A stretch of DNA of 64,000 nt from Halopenitus persicus (GTDB taxonomy: Archaea; Halobacteriota; Halobacteria; Halobacteriales; Haloferacaceae): contig NZ_FNPC01000002.1 of assembly GCF_900107205.1 (NCBI RefSeq), forward strand, positions 1 to 64,000, written 5' to 3'. Below are positions 26,511 through 35,725 of this stretch, piece by piece; within the stretch, counting starts at the first letter, position 1, and every line of letters starts with the position of its first letter. The position numbers and the translations under genes are program-made. Under the pieces are notes generated by a model. It was not told where the DNA came from, did no database searches, and saw only the letters and a program-made list of their open reading frames with translations.

Positions 26511-27260
26511 TCAGCGCGATGCCAACCGTTCCTCGGCGGTCCACTCGCCGGCGACGTGCGCCTTCGCCAGGCGTTCCTCCGCCCGACGGAGCCGGTAGGT
26601 GAGCGTCGACCGCGGCACGCCGAGATGTGCGGCCAGCTCGCCGACGTCGATCTCGCGCGGCGACTCGTAGTATCCGTGTTCGACGGCGGCTTCGAGTGCG
26701 GCCTCCTGTTCCGGCGCCAGGCCGTTCCGGTCACCCTCGCTTCCTCCTGCGGATGCGGCCGTGTCGGCGGTTCGGAGCATCTCCATCCTGGCGCACTCCC
26801 CGACCGCCGTCCGGAGGGCGTCGAAGAACGCGGCGACGTCGCCCTCGCCGGAGTGGATGAGACGCCAGGTGTAGTGGCGCCCCTCGTGGCGCGTCTCGAA
26901 CAGCACGCCGTCGCCGAGGTGGTCGCGAGCGATGTGGGGGACGGACGCGCAGGCGGGGGTGCGCTCCCAGTCCGAGTAGAGCACGAGCGTGTCGCTCGTG
27001 CGGTCGAGGACGCGGGTGGTCTGCGTGGCGCCGCAGTCGTCGGTCGCCAGGCAGTCGGCGTAGTAGTCGCCGTCGCGGAAGGCGTCCGCGATGGCGTCGA
27101 GCGCATCGGGGGTTCCGGCGGCGTGGTCGACCCGCCAGAGACGGTCTGCGGTGGCGTGCAGCGAGAGCGACCGGACGCGGGCGTCGGGATGCTCGGCGAG
27201 CGCGTCCGCCACCTCGTTGCACCCCGGCTCGTATTCGAGAGCGAAGACGAGTTCGCGCAT
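26511..27260 (-). CDS. Bop-activator-type HTH regulator, putative metal sensor
   Basis: 249 residues. The C-terminal HTH_10 domain is EIDVGELAAHLGVPRSTLTYRLRRAEERL (about 205–233). The N-terminal sensor part begins MRELVFALEYEPGCNEVADAL and has Cys residues at GC(14), DC-x5-DC (about 69–76) and ACA plus GECAR further on, a Cys pattern rare in this acidic proteome. It lies 61 bp upstream of the metal ATPase on the same strand. Family members control bacteriorhodopsin and many other haloarchaeal genes; control of the adjacent ATPase by metal binding is inferred. Confidence 0.85.
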   Translation of the reverse strand: MRELVFALEYEPGCNEVADALAEHPDARVRSLSLHATADRLWRVDHAAGTPDALDAIADAFRDGDYYADCLATDDCGATQTTRVLDRTSDTLVLYSDWERTPACASVPHIARDHLGDGVLFETRHEGRHYTWRLIHSGEGDVAAFFDALRTAVGECARMEMLRTADTAASAGGSEGDRNGLAPEQEAALEAAVEHGYYESPREIDVGELAAHLGVPRSTLTYRLRRAEERLAKAHVAGEWTAEERLASR

Positions 27261-27966
27261 ACTCCTTCCTACGGCTGCTCGGGATATAATCCATCGGCTG
27301 GCGTTTCGGCGTCTGTCAGCTGCGGCCGGCGTCGGTCAGAGGAGTCGACCGAGAAGACGGGGTCATTCAGGGCGGGGTGGGCGTTAAGCGTACACTTCCC
27401 TCATCCAAAGCGTGGCATCTTCCGACATCCAACACATATCAGTTATTAATTCTATATATTTATTTTATATATCATTCTACGGAATCGTTGCTCACGAGCG
27501 GCGACCACCGACGGTTCGACTGAGGCGACCATCGGTGAGCGGGTCGCGTCGGAGACCATCGGCGTCCGTCGCTTCGTCGATCGTCCTGGACCAGCCGAAC
27601 CGTCGTTGACGTTGCTTCATAACGACCGATATTCCGCGGTAAACCGGCCGTTTATTCCGTCGTACGTCCCCGATCGATGGGGCCCGATGGGTTCAGGGAG
27701 TCAGTGGCGTCACGGAGAACCCCCATCTCTTCGACTCCCGTCTCGGATCGTTGGTGAAGGGACATCCAAACAATTAATAAATATTATACTTCTATATATT
27801 TATAGTATTTATTACTTATATCCTGCCCAAGATCCATAACAAACGTACGGTTGTAATAGTTTGCTTGAAACGTCGTCGCCCCGTCCGCATCATATGACGT
27901 CATCATCATCGACCGTTCGTTCAACAATACTGAACGACGTCCGTTCCGCGGGGCAGCTCCCGACGC
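27261..27966. other. 706-bp intergenic region with two AT-rich modules
   Basis: No gene found. Two related modules start with GACATCCAA at 27424 and 27761 and both contain CTATATATTTAT about 25 nt later (27451 and 27791), i.e. two diverged copies 337 bp apart. Between them the DNA is ordinary GC-rich. A short palindrome ATGACGTCAT is at 27894–27903. The region separates the regulator (transcribed away) from the 3' end of the IclR gene, so the TATA-like modules do not obviously serve any annotated gene. A small open frame at 27606–27839 is judged spurious. Confidence 0.5.
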
Positions 27967-28725
27967 TCACTCGAAGACGAAGTCGAGCTCGATGACGTTG
28001 GCCGCCTTCCGGACGGCCTCGGACAGTTCGGCGTCGCGTTCCGGGTCGGCGAACTCGCGTGCCGGCCCCGAGACGCTGACCGACCCGTACGCGGTTCCCT
28101 CCACGAGTATCGGGGCGGCGAGACAGCGCAGGCCGTCGATGCTCTCCTCGGCGTCGATCGCGATCCCGGTTTCCCGGATCTCGGCCAGCTCCGATTCGAG
28201 CTCCTCCCGCGAGGTGATCGTGTGGTCGGTGAACGACGGCAGGCCGTGCGTCTCCACGATCTCGTCGACGCGTTCCGCGGGGAGGTGCGCGAGCAAGGCC
28301 TTGCCGGTGGCGGTCGCGTGCATATGGCGTCGTTCGCCTCGAATCATCGCGCCATCGGTTCTTCCGCTGGCGTTCGCCGCGTGGACGCAGGTGCCCTTCC
28401 CCCGCTCCTCGACGACGAGGTTCGCCCGCTCTCCGGTTCGGTCCGCCAGCTCCTCGACGTGCGCTCGTCCGTGTCGGTAGACCGGATACCCCTGTTGCAC
28501 CGTCGTTCCGAGACGGAGGAACTGGCCGCTCAACCGGTATTCCCCGTCCGTCTTGTGCAGATAGCCCTGCTCGTGGAGCGTGTGGAGATGCGTGTACGCC
28601 GTGCTCTTCGACAGCGACAGCTCCTCCGCGACCGCGGACGCCCCCGCGCTCTCGAGTCGTTCCAGAGCTTCAACGATGTCGAACGCTCGCTCGACGGCGC
28701 CGATCGTCTTGGTGGTTCCGGCCAT
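27967..28725 (-). CDS. IclR-family transcriptional regulator
   Basis: 252 residues. The winged HTH is at about 6–65 (TIGAVERAFDIVEAL, then LSLSKSTAYTHLHTL). The effector domain has the family core THGLPSFTDHTITSREEL and the C-terminal GLRCLAAPILVEGTAYGSVSVSGP. IclR proteins often repress or activate catabolic genes upon binding a small organic acid. It is divergent from the E2 gene of the 2-oxoacid dehydrogenase complex, with 144 bp between, so that operon is the likely target. ATG 28725 is preferred over 28731; GGTATTTG about 28 nt upstream is a possible TATA box. Confidence 0.93.
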   Translation of the reverse strand: MAGTTKTIGAVERAFDIVEALERLESAGASAVAEELSLSKSTAYTHLHTLHEQGYLHKTDGEYRLSGQFLRLGTTVQQGYPVYRHGRAHVEELADRTGERANLVVEERGKGTCVHAANASGRTDGAMIRGERRHMHATATGKALLAHLPAERVDEIVETHGLPSFTDHTITSREELESELAEIRETGIAIDAEESIDGLRCLAAPILVEGTAYGSVSVSGPAREFADPERDAELSEAVRKAANVIELDFVFE

Positions 28726-28869
28726 ATGCATCCCATATCCGGTGTGTTATCAAATACCTTTTCATCGATAGTGAACGTGCTGGACTGGAGGAACGGCGGC
28801 GAGATGTGGCCGCGAAGCGGTCGCGGTCACCGAAGAAGATATATCTCGGGAGCAAGACCTCCGATCGAG

Positions 28870-30444
28870 ATGGGAGAAACCCAATTCGCGTTGCCCGACG
28901 TCGGCGAGGGCGTCGCCGAGGGCGAACTCGTCGCCTGGCTCGTCGAGGAGGGCGAGCGCGTCGAGGAGGACCAGTCCGTCGCCGAGGTGGAAACGGACAA
29001 GGCGATCGTCGAGATCCCCGCGGCGTACGACGGCGTCGTCTCCCGGCTGCACGCCGAGGAGGGCGAGGTCGTTCCGGTCGGCGACGTGATCGTGACCTTC
29101 GACGTCGATGAGGAGTCGGCGAGCGTCGACGAGGGGTCGGCCGACCCCGGCGCCGAGGACGCCGCAGTCGGGGACGAGGCCGCGAGCGCCAAGGACGCCA
29201 CGAGCGCCGAAGACGTCGCCGGTGACGATGTCGCCGGTGACGACGCCGCGGAGGCCGAAGGCGCCGACACGACCGACGTCGCGACCGGTCGCGTGTTCGC
29301 GCCGCCGAGCGTACGCACGGCCGCCCGGGAGGCGGGCGTCGATCCCGCGAGCGTTTCCGGCAGCGGGCCCGGCGGCCGGATCACGGCGGCCGACCTCCGT
29401 GCGGCCATCGACGCACGGGCGCGATCGACCGATGATGACGGACGAACGCAGGCGGCCCCCGAGGACGCCGGAACGGCGGATCGAAGTCGATCGGCGACGA
29501 CGTCGGGCGGGGGCGATTCGAGCGGGACGGCCGACCGGGATCGGACCCTCGCGATGCCGGCGACCCGGCGGATCGCTCGGGAGGAGGGCGTCGACATCGA
29601 CGCCGTGCCCGCCAGCGAACGGCGCGACGGCGAGGCGTACGTCACGCCCGACGACGTGCGCGCCTACGCGGCCGGCGAGACGGGCGCCGACGCGGACGCA
29701 ACGCAATCGGACGCGGACACAGTGCAATCGGATACGGACGCGACCCGACCGGGCGACCGGATCCCGTACCGCGGCGTCCGGCGGACCATCGGCGAGCGGA
29801 TGGCCACCGCGAAGTACACTGCCCCGCACGTCAGCCATCACGACGAGGTCGACGTGACCGACCTCGTGGCGATCCGCGAGCGGTTGACCGCGGCGACCGC
29901 CGAGGACGAGCCCCGGCTGACCTACCTGCCGTTCGTGATCAAGGCGGTCGTGGCGGGGCTGCGGGCACAGCCCATCCTCAACGCGGAGCTCGACGAGGAG
30001 GCCGAGGAGATCGTCGTCCACGACCGCTACGACATCGGCATCGCGGTCGCGACCGACGCCGGATTGATGGTGCCCGTCGTCGAGAACGCCGACGAGAAGG
30101 GGCTCCTCGAGCTGGCCGCCGAGGTTCGGGACCTCGCTGCCCGTGCGCGCAACCGGACGATCTCCCCCGAGGAGCTGCAGGGGAGCACGTTCACGATCAC
30201 GAACCTGGGGGCGATCGGCGGCGAACACGCCTCGCCGATCATCAACTACCCCGAGGTGGGGATCCTGGCGCTCGGCGAGATCAAGCGGAAGCCGGCGGTC
30301 CACGAGGGCGAGGTGGTTCCCCGCGACCTGCTGACCGTCTCGATGTCGGTCGACCATCGCGTGGTCGACGGCGCCGACGCCGCACGGTTCACGAACGAGG
30401 TAACCCGGTACCTGAACGATCCGGACCTGCTGTTGCTCGAGTAA
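28870..30444 (+). CDS. Dihydrolipoamide acyltransferase (E2) of a 2-oxoacid dehydrogenase complex
   Basis: 524 residues. Lipoyl domain at 1–78 with the lipoylated Lys in ETDKAIVEI (about 43). Two peripheral-subunit-binding domains are present, about 150–185 (PSVRTAAREAGVDPASV) and 223–262 (PATRRIAREEGVDIDAV), joined by acidic linkers. The catalytic domain, about 295–524, has SVDHRVVDGADAARF carrying HRxxDG. Two binding domains are unusual, as most E2 proteins have one. AGATATATCTCG 23–35 nt upstream of the ATG is the probable TATA box. E3 follows after 2 nt. Substrate (pyruvate or branched-chain 2-oxoacid) cannot be decided from E2 alone. Confidence 0.95.
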   Translation: MGETQFALPDVGEGVAEGELVAWLVEEGERVEEDQSVAEVETDKAIVEIPAAYDGVVSRLHAEEGEVVPVGDVIVTFDVDEESASVDEGSADPGAEDAAVGDEAASAKDATSAEDVAGDDVAGDDAAEAEGADTTDVATGRVFAPPSVRTAAREAGVDPASVSGSGPGGRITAADLRAAIDARARSTDDDGRTQAAPEDAGTADRSRSATTSGGGDSSGTADRDRTLAMPATRRIAREEGVDIDAVPASERRDGEAYVTPDDVRAYAAGETGADADATQSDADTVQSDTDATRPGDRIPYRGVRRTIGERMATAKYTAPHVSHHDEVDVTDLVAIRERLTAATAEDEPRLTYLPFVIKAVVAGLRAQPILNAELDEEAEEIVVHDRYDIGIAVATDAGLMVPVVENADEKGLLELAAEVRDLAARARNRTISPEELQGSTFTITNLGAIGGEHASPIINYPEVGILALGEIKRKPAVHEGEVVPRDLLTVSMSVDHRVVDGADAARFTNEVTRYLNDPDLLLLE

Positions 30445-30446
30445 TC

Positions 30447-31871
30447 ATGGTTATGGGAGACGTGACGACCGGCACTGACGTATTGGTCATCGGCGGGGGC
30501 CCCGGCGGCTACGTGGCCGCGATCCGCGCCGCACAGCGCGACCTCGACGTGACGCTCGTCGAGAAGGACGCCTACGGCGGGACCTGTCTGAACCACGGCT
30601 GCATCCCCTCGAAGGCGCTCATCCACGCGGCGGACGTGGCCCACGAGGCGGGCACCGCCGAGGCGCTGGGCATCCACGCCGATCCGGCGGTCGACGCCGC
30701 GGCGTTGGCCGACTGGAAGGACGGCGTCGTCGACCAGCTTACCGGCGGCGTCGAGAAGCTCTGCAAGGCGAACGGCGTGACCCTCATCGAGGGCACCGCC
30801 GCGTTCTCCGGCGAGCACACCGCCCGGATCGCCCACGGCGGCGACGGCCAGGGGATGGAGTCCGTCGAGTTCGAGCACGCGATCGTCGCGACCGGGAGCC
30901 GACCGATCGAGGTCCCGAACTTCCCGTACGCCGAGGAGGCGGTCTGGTCCTCGCGGGACGCGCTCGGCGCCGAAACCGTTCCCGACCACCTCGTGGTCGT
31001 CGGTGCGGGGTACATCGGGATGGAGCTTTCCACGACGTTCGCGAAGCTCGGCGCCGACGTGACGGTGGTCGAGATGCTCGACGACGTGCTCCCGACCTAC
31101 GAGGACGACGTGAAACGCGTCGTTCGCTCGCGTGCGGAGGAGCTGGGGATCGAGTTCTCGTTCGGCGAGGGCGCCAGCGACCGGCGCGAGACCGCCGACG
31201 GGATCGAGGTCGTCACCGAAACCGAGGACGGCGAGGAATCGGTCTACGCGGCTGACCGCGTGCTGGTCGCGGTCGGGCGCGAGCCGGTGACCGACACGCT
31301 CGAACTGGACGCGGCCGGCCTCGAGCCCGACGCGGACGGCTTCCTTGAGACGGACGCGCAGGGACGGACCGACCTCGATCACGTCTTCGCCGTGGGCGAC
31401 GTGGCGGGCGACCCGATGCTCGCCCACGCGGCCAGCCGCGAGGGGATCGTCGCCGCCGAGACCATCGCCGGCGAGCCGGCCGCCCTCGACGCGCAGGCCG
31501 TCCCGAGCGCCGTGTTCACCGACCCCGAAATCGCGACGGTCGGACTCACCGAGGCGGAGGCGACCGCGGAGGGGTTCGACACGGTGGTCGGCGAGATGCC
31601 GCTTCGCGCGAGCGGTCGCGCGCTCACGATGGACGAAACCGACGGGTTCGTCCGGATCGTCGCCGACGAGCCGAGCGGCTACGTCCTCGGCGGGCAGGTC
31701 GTCGCTCCGGAGGCGTCCGAGCTGATCGCCGAGATCGGGCTCGCGATCGAGATGGGAGCGACCCTGGCGGACGTCGCCGGGACGATCCACACGCATCCAA
31801 CCCTCTCGGAGGCCGTGATGGAGGCGGCCGAGAACGCGATGGGGCAGGCGATCCACACCCTCAATCGCTGA
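30447..31871 (+). CDS. lpdA: Dihydrolipoyl dehydrogenase (E3)
   Basis: 474 residues. FAD-binding GGGPGGYVAA (about 17–26), redox-active GGTCLNHGCIPSK (Cys pair at about 49 and 54), NAD-binding VVGAGYIGMEL, and the C-terminal interface HTHPTLSEAVMEAA with the catalytic His–Glu dyad. It reoxidises the dihydrolipoyl group of E2. The start is ATG 30447, 2 nt after the E2 stop; an ATG two codons later is equally good. Cotranscribed with E2, while the E1 genes follow under their own promoter. Confidence 0.96.
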   Translation: MVMGDVTTGTDVLVIGGGPGGYVAAIRAAQRDLDVTLVEKDAYGGTCLNHGCIPSKALIHAADVAHEAGTAEALGIHADPAVDAAALADWKDGVVDQLTGGVEKLCKANGVTLIEGTAAFSGEHTARIAHGGDGQGMESVEFEHAIVATGSRPIEVPNFPYAEEAVWSSRDALGAETVPDHLVVVGAGYIGMELSTTFAKLGADVTVVEMLDDVLPTYEDDVKRVVRSRAEELGIEFSFGEGASDRRETADGIEVVTETEDGEESVYAADRVLVAVGREPVTDTLELDAAGLEPDADGFLETDAQGRTDLDHVFAVGDVAGDPMLAHAASREGIVAAETIAGEPAALDAQAVPSAVFTDPEIATVGLTEAEATAEGFDTVVGEMPLRASGRALTMDETDGFVRIVADEPSGYVLGGQVVAPEASELIAEIGLAIEMGATLADVAGTIHTHPTLSEAVMEAAENAMGQAIHTLNR

Positions 31872-31946
31872 TCGGTTGCCACGGGAACCGGAACGGGACC
31901 CACCGGAACACATATTACGGTCCTGTTCGACCGTGATCGTAGTCGC

Positions 31947-33107
31947 ATGAACGAACAGTCACGTCCCGAGTCGCCGGGATCGACCGATGCCGACGTCGCG
32001 GCCGTCTCGGAACGCGACGTCGACGTCGCCACGCATCGGGTGGTCGACGCCGACGGATCGGTCGTCGACCCCGAGGCGGTCCCCGACCTCGCGGACGACC
32101 GGTTTCTCGACCTCTATCGTTGGATGGTGCTGCAACGAACCTTCGACGAGCGCGCGACGAAGCTCCAGCGCCGCGGACTGCTCGGCACCTACGCCTCCGG
32201 CCAGGGGCAGGAGGCGAGCATCATCGGCAGCGCCTTCGCGCTGACCGACGACGACTGGATCTTCCCGTACGGTCGGGAGGCGGGCGCGCTCCTGATGCAC
32301 GGCCTCTCGATGCGGGACCTCCTGTTGTACTGGCGCGGCGTCGAGGACGCCTCGCGGATGGAGGGCGCCAACGTCTTCGGGTTCGCGATCTCGATCGGCT
32401 CCCACATCCCGGTCGCGACCGGGAAGGCGTGGGGGCAGAAGCTCGACGGGTCGGACGCGGTCTCGTTCGTCAACCTGGGCGACGGAGCGACCTCCACCGG
32501 CGCGTTCCACGAGGGGATCAACTTCGCGGGCGTGCTCGGCGTTCCGGCGGTCTTCTTCACCCAGAACAACCAGTACGCGATCTCGATGCCCTTCGAGGAG
32601 CAGACCGCCGCCGACACGGTGGCTCAGAAGGCGATCGCCTACGGGATGGACGGGATCCGGGTCGACGGTAACGACGTCCTGGCGGTGTACAACGCGGTCG
32701 CGACGGCTCGCGAGCGCGCCCTCGCCGGCGATCCCGTCCTCGTCGAGGCGGTGACCTACCGGCGGGCGGCCCACACCACGAGCGACGACCCGACGCGGTA
32801 CCGGGAGGACGAGGAGGTCGAGGAGTGGGAGCGCCGGGACCCGGTCGAGCGGTACCGGTCGTTCCTGGCGGATCGCGGCCTGCTCGAGGCGGTCGACGAG
32901 GAGGCGATCCGGGAGGAGGTAAGCGAGCTGTTCGACGAGGCGGTCGCGGCGGCCGACGCCTATCCGGAGCGCGACGTCGCGGAGCTGTTCCGGTACGTCC
33001 ACGCGGAGCCGACGCCCGAGCTGGAGCGACAGCTCGAGGAGTTCCGCGACCTGCTCGATCGGCGGCCCGAGATGCACGACCACATCGAGCACCGGCCCAA
33101 GGGGTAA
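31947..33107 (+). CDS. 2-oxoacid dehydrogenase E1 component, alpha subunit
   Basis: 386 residues. The thiamine-diphosphate motif starts GDGATSTGAFHEG and ends with NNQYAIS (about 172–208). Also present: MVLQRTFDERATKLQRRG near 57–74, GQEASIIGSAF, and YRRAAHTTSDDPTRYR with the phosphorylation-loop region. With the beta subunit it decarboxylates the 2-oxoacid. CACATATTACGG 26–37 nt upstream of the ATG gives a separate promoter from E2–E3. The beta gene follows after 2 nt. Substrate choice (pyruvate vs branched-chain) is not decidable by eye. Confidence 0.94.
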   Translation: MNEQSRPESPGSTDADVAAVSERDVDVATHRVVDADGSVVDPEAVPDLADDRFLDLYRWMVLQRTFDERATKLQRRGLLGTYASGQGQEASIIGSAFALTDDDWIFPYGREAGALLMHGLSMRDLLLYWRGVEDASRMEGANVFGFAISIGSHIPVATGKAWGQKLDGSDAVSFVNLGDGATSTGAFHEGINFAGVLGVPAVFFTQNNQYAISMPFEEQTAADTVAQKAIAYGMDGIRVDGNDVLAVYNAVATARERALAGDPVLVEAVTYRRAAHTTSDDPTRYREDEEVEEWERRDPVERYRSFLADRGLLEAVDEEAIREEVSELFDEAVAAADAYPERDVAELFRYVHAEPTPELERQLEEFRDLLDRRPEMHDHIEHRPKG

Positions 33108-33109
33108 TC

Positions 33110-34078
33110 ATGCAGGCAACGATCATCGAGGCGATAAACGACGCGCTACACGAGGAGATGGCGAGCGACGACCGGACCGTGGTCTTCGGCGAGGACGTCG
33201 CCGAGTCCGGCGGCGTGTTCCGGGCGACCGAGGGGCTCCTCGAGGAGTTCGGCGAGGACCGCGTGCTCGACACGCCCCTCTCGGAGATCGCGATCGTCGG
33301 GGCCGCGATCGGGCTGGCCGCCCACGGCTACCGGCCGGTCGCGGAGATCCAGTTCTCGGGGTTCCTGCCGCCGGCGTTCGACCAGCTCGTGACGAATGCG
33401 AGCCGGATCCGGTGGCGCACCCGCGGGGAGATCACCGCGCCGATGACGGTGCGAACCCCCTACGGCGCCGGCGTCCGTGCGCTCGAACACCACTCGGAGA
33501 GCCTGGAGGCGGCCTACGGCCATATACCGGGACTGAAGGTGGCGATCCCGAGCACGCCTGCGGACGCGAAGGGGATGTTGACCAGCGCGATCCGCGACCC
33601 CGACCCGGTGTTGTTCATGGAGCCGAAACACGTCTACCGGTCGTTCCGCGAGGAGGTGCCGGAGGGCGAACACACGACCCCCTTGGGCGAGGCCGCTGTC
33701 CGCCGGGAGGGCCGGGACGTGACGGTGATCGCGTGGGGCGCGATGATGCACAACACGCTGGAGGCGCTCGCGGAGCTGCCGGACGTGGACGCGGAGGTGA
33801 TCGACCTCCGGTCGATCTCCCCGCTCGACCGGGAGACCGTCGTCGAGTCGGTGCGAAAGACCGGCCGCTGCGTGGTGGTCCACGAGGCCGCCAAGAGCGG
33901 CGGATTCGCCGGCGAGCTGATCGCGACGATCAACGACGAGGCGCTCGCGTACCTCGAGGCGCCGGTGCGCCGGGTCACCGGGTTCGACACCCCGGTGCCG
34001 CTGCTGTCGATGGAGGATTACTACATCCCGCACCCGCCCCGCATCGAGGAGGCGATCGCCGAGACCGTCGAGTACTGA
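33110..34078 (+). CDS. 2-oxoacid dehydrogenase E1 component, beta subunit
   Basis: 322 residues. GEDVAESGGVFRATEGLLEEFG (about 24–45) and DTPLSEIAIVGAAIG (about 52–66, holding the Glu that activates ThDP) are diagnostic. The transketolase C-terminal domain ends VTGFDTPVPLLSMEDYYIP. Start ATG is 2 nt after the alpha-subunit stop. Completes the E1–E2–E3 set of this locus. Confidence 0.95.
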   Translation: MQATIIEAINDALHEEMASDDRTVVFGEDVAESGGVFRATEGLLEEFGEDRVLDTPLSEIAIVGAAIGLAAHGYRPVAEIQFSGFLPPAFDQLVTNASRIRWRTRGEITAPMTVRTPYGAGVRALEHHSESLEAAYGHIPGLKVAIPSTPADAKGMLTSAIRDPDPVLFMEPKHVYRSFREEVPEGEHTTPLGEAAVRREGRDVTVIAWGAMMHNTLEALAELPDVDAEVIDLRSISPLDRETVVESVRKTGRCVVVHEAAKSGGFAGELIATINDEALAYLEAPVRRVTGFDTPVPLLSMEDYYIPHPPRIEEAIAETVEY

Positions 34079-34196
34079 CGCCGGCGACCGGTCCCGCGCG
34101 GCACCCACTTTTCGACCGAACCGGTCGACTCCGCGCCGGTCGATGAATATAACATTCGTAAGTTATTTATTTGGTGTTTCGCATCGTTCTAGCCGG

Positions 34197-35606
34197 ATGC
34201 TACCAATAGACTCGTTAACAGGGAGTGCACCGCTCGTCGTCGACACGATCCTGAACCCCATCGTGGTGCTGGCGATCGGGATCGGGCTCGTGGTCCTGTT
34301 CATGATGCGACTGAACCTGCCGGCGTTTCTCGCGTTGATCCTCGCCACGTTCGGCGTCGGTCTCATCTCCCCGAGCGTGGCGCTGGCCGACATTCCGTCG
34401 TCGGCGGCGAACACCTTCGGCTCGATACTGGGAGCGGTCGGGATCCCGATCCTGATGGCCGCTCTCATCGGCAAGTGTCTGATCGAGAGCGGGGCCGCCG
34501 ACCGGATCGTTCGGGGATTCCACTCGACGATCGGCGAGGGTCGCGAGGACGTGACGCTGCTCGGAAGCAGCTTCGTGCTGTCGATCCCGGTGTTCTTCGA
34601 CACCGTGTTCTACCTGCTCGCGCCCATCGCCCGGGCGATGCGGGCTCGAACCGGCGAGAAGATGGGGCTGTACACCACGGCGATCATCGGTGGCGCCTTC
34701 GCCGCCCACGCCCTGGTTCCGCCGACGCCCGGACCGATCGCCGTCGCCGGCGAGTTCGGGATCGACCTGGGCACGGTCATCATCGCGGGGCTGTTGATCG
34801 GGTTCCCGACCTCGGTCATCGGCGGCCTCGTCTACGGCCGGTGGATCGACGCCCGGATGGACGTCCCGCTCCGGGAGGCGCTCGGGACGACCGTGGAGGA
34901 CCTCAACGAGACGATGGAGCGGTCGAACGCGGAGCTGCCGAGCTTCCTCGAGGCGTTCGCGCCGATCGGGCTCGCGGTGATCCTCGTCGCGACGAGCACG
35001 ATCGCGTCGAACGTCCTCCCGGAGGGATCCCCGGTGATCCCGGTCACGACGTTCTTCGGCGACGCGAACATCGCGCTGACGGTCGCCGCGCTGGCGTCGA
35101 TCTGGACGTTCTATCGGTTCCAGGAGGGCGACCTCGAGGCGTTTCACGACGAGCTCGTCACCGCGCTGAAGGACGGCGGCAACATCATCGCGATCACGGC
35201 GGCCGGCGGCGCCTTCGGTGCGATGCTCGGATCGGCCGGCGTCGGCGATTTCCTCGTGAGCGTGATGCAGAACCTCGGCGTCGGTCCGCTGGTCACCGCG
35301 TGGCTCATCGCCGCCGTGCTGATCGTCTCGACCGGATCGCTGACGGTCGCGATGATCACTGGCGCGACGATCATGTCCTCCTTCGTCGACCAGCTCGCCG
35401 TCCATCCGGTCTACCTGCTGTTGACGATCGGCACCGGCGCGATGTTCTTCGCGTGGCACAACTCCAGCCCGTTCTGGATCATCAACGAGATCGGCGGGCT
35501 CGAGCAGGACGAGACGCTCCGCACGTTCTCGTTCGTCGGCCTGGTGATGTCCGTCACCGGGTTGATCATCACGCTGATCGTGGCGACGGTGTTCCCGATG
35601 GCGTGA
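34197..35606 (+). CDS. GntP-family permease
   Basis: 469 residues, around 12–14 hydrophobic segments. FFDTVFYLLAPIARAMRARTG and VPPTPGPIAVAGEFGIDLG are typical GntP segments, as are NLGVGPLVTAWLIAA and GATIMSSFVD. The family imports gluconate, glycerate or other hydroxy/sugar acids. ATG 34197 is chosen because TTATTTATTTGG at 34162–34173 sits about 25–35 nt before it; the upstream ATG at 34143 would lie ahead of the promoter. Its placement between the E1 genes and a GlcD/Dld-type oxidase suggests uptake of a 2-hydroxyacid such as lactate. Confidence 0.9.
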   Translation: MLPIDSLTGSAPLVVDTILNPIVVLAIGIGLVVLFMMRLNLPAFLALILATFGVGLISPSVALADIPSSAANTFGSILGAVGIPILMAALIGKCLIESGAADRIVRGFHSTIGEGREDVTLLGSSFVLSIPVFFDTVFYLLAPIARAMRARTGEKMGLYTTAIIGGAFAAHALVPPTPGPIAVAGEFGIDLGTVIIAGLLIGFPTSVIGGLVYGRWIDARMDVPLREALGTTVEDLNETMERSNAELPSFLEAFAPIGLAVILVATSTIASNVLPEGSPVIPVTTFFGDANIALTVAALASIWTFYRFQEGDLEAFHDELVTALKDGGNIIAITAAGGAFGAMLGSAGVGDFLVSVMQNLGVGPLVTAWLIAAVLIVSTGSLTVAMITGATIMSSFVDQLAVHPVYLLLTIGTGAMFFAWHNSSPFWIINEIGGLEQDETLRTFSFVGLVMSVTGLIITLIVATVFPMA

Positions 35607-35725
35607 TCGGTTCGACGAGCGTTCGGATGGTTTGACCGTCCGTCCGGTCCGGCCGGCCCGTTCCGCCTCGCCCTCCTTCGGCAGTCGAGTCTTATAAGTA
35701 GGCGTATCGCGTGAGACCACCACAC

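Noticed and set aside
27606-27839. 77-residue frame in the 706-bp spacer
   Set aside because: Crosses the AT-rich module and ends in a Ile/Tyr-rich translation of it; no promoter or ribosome site.
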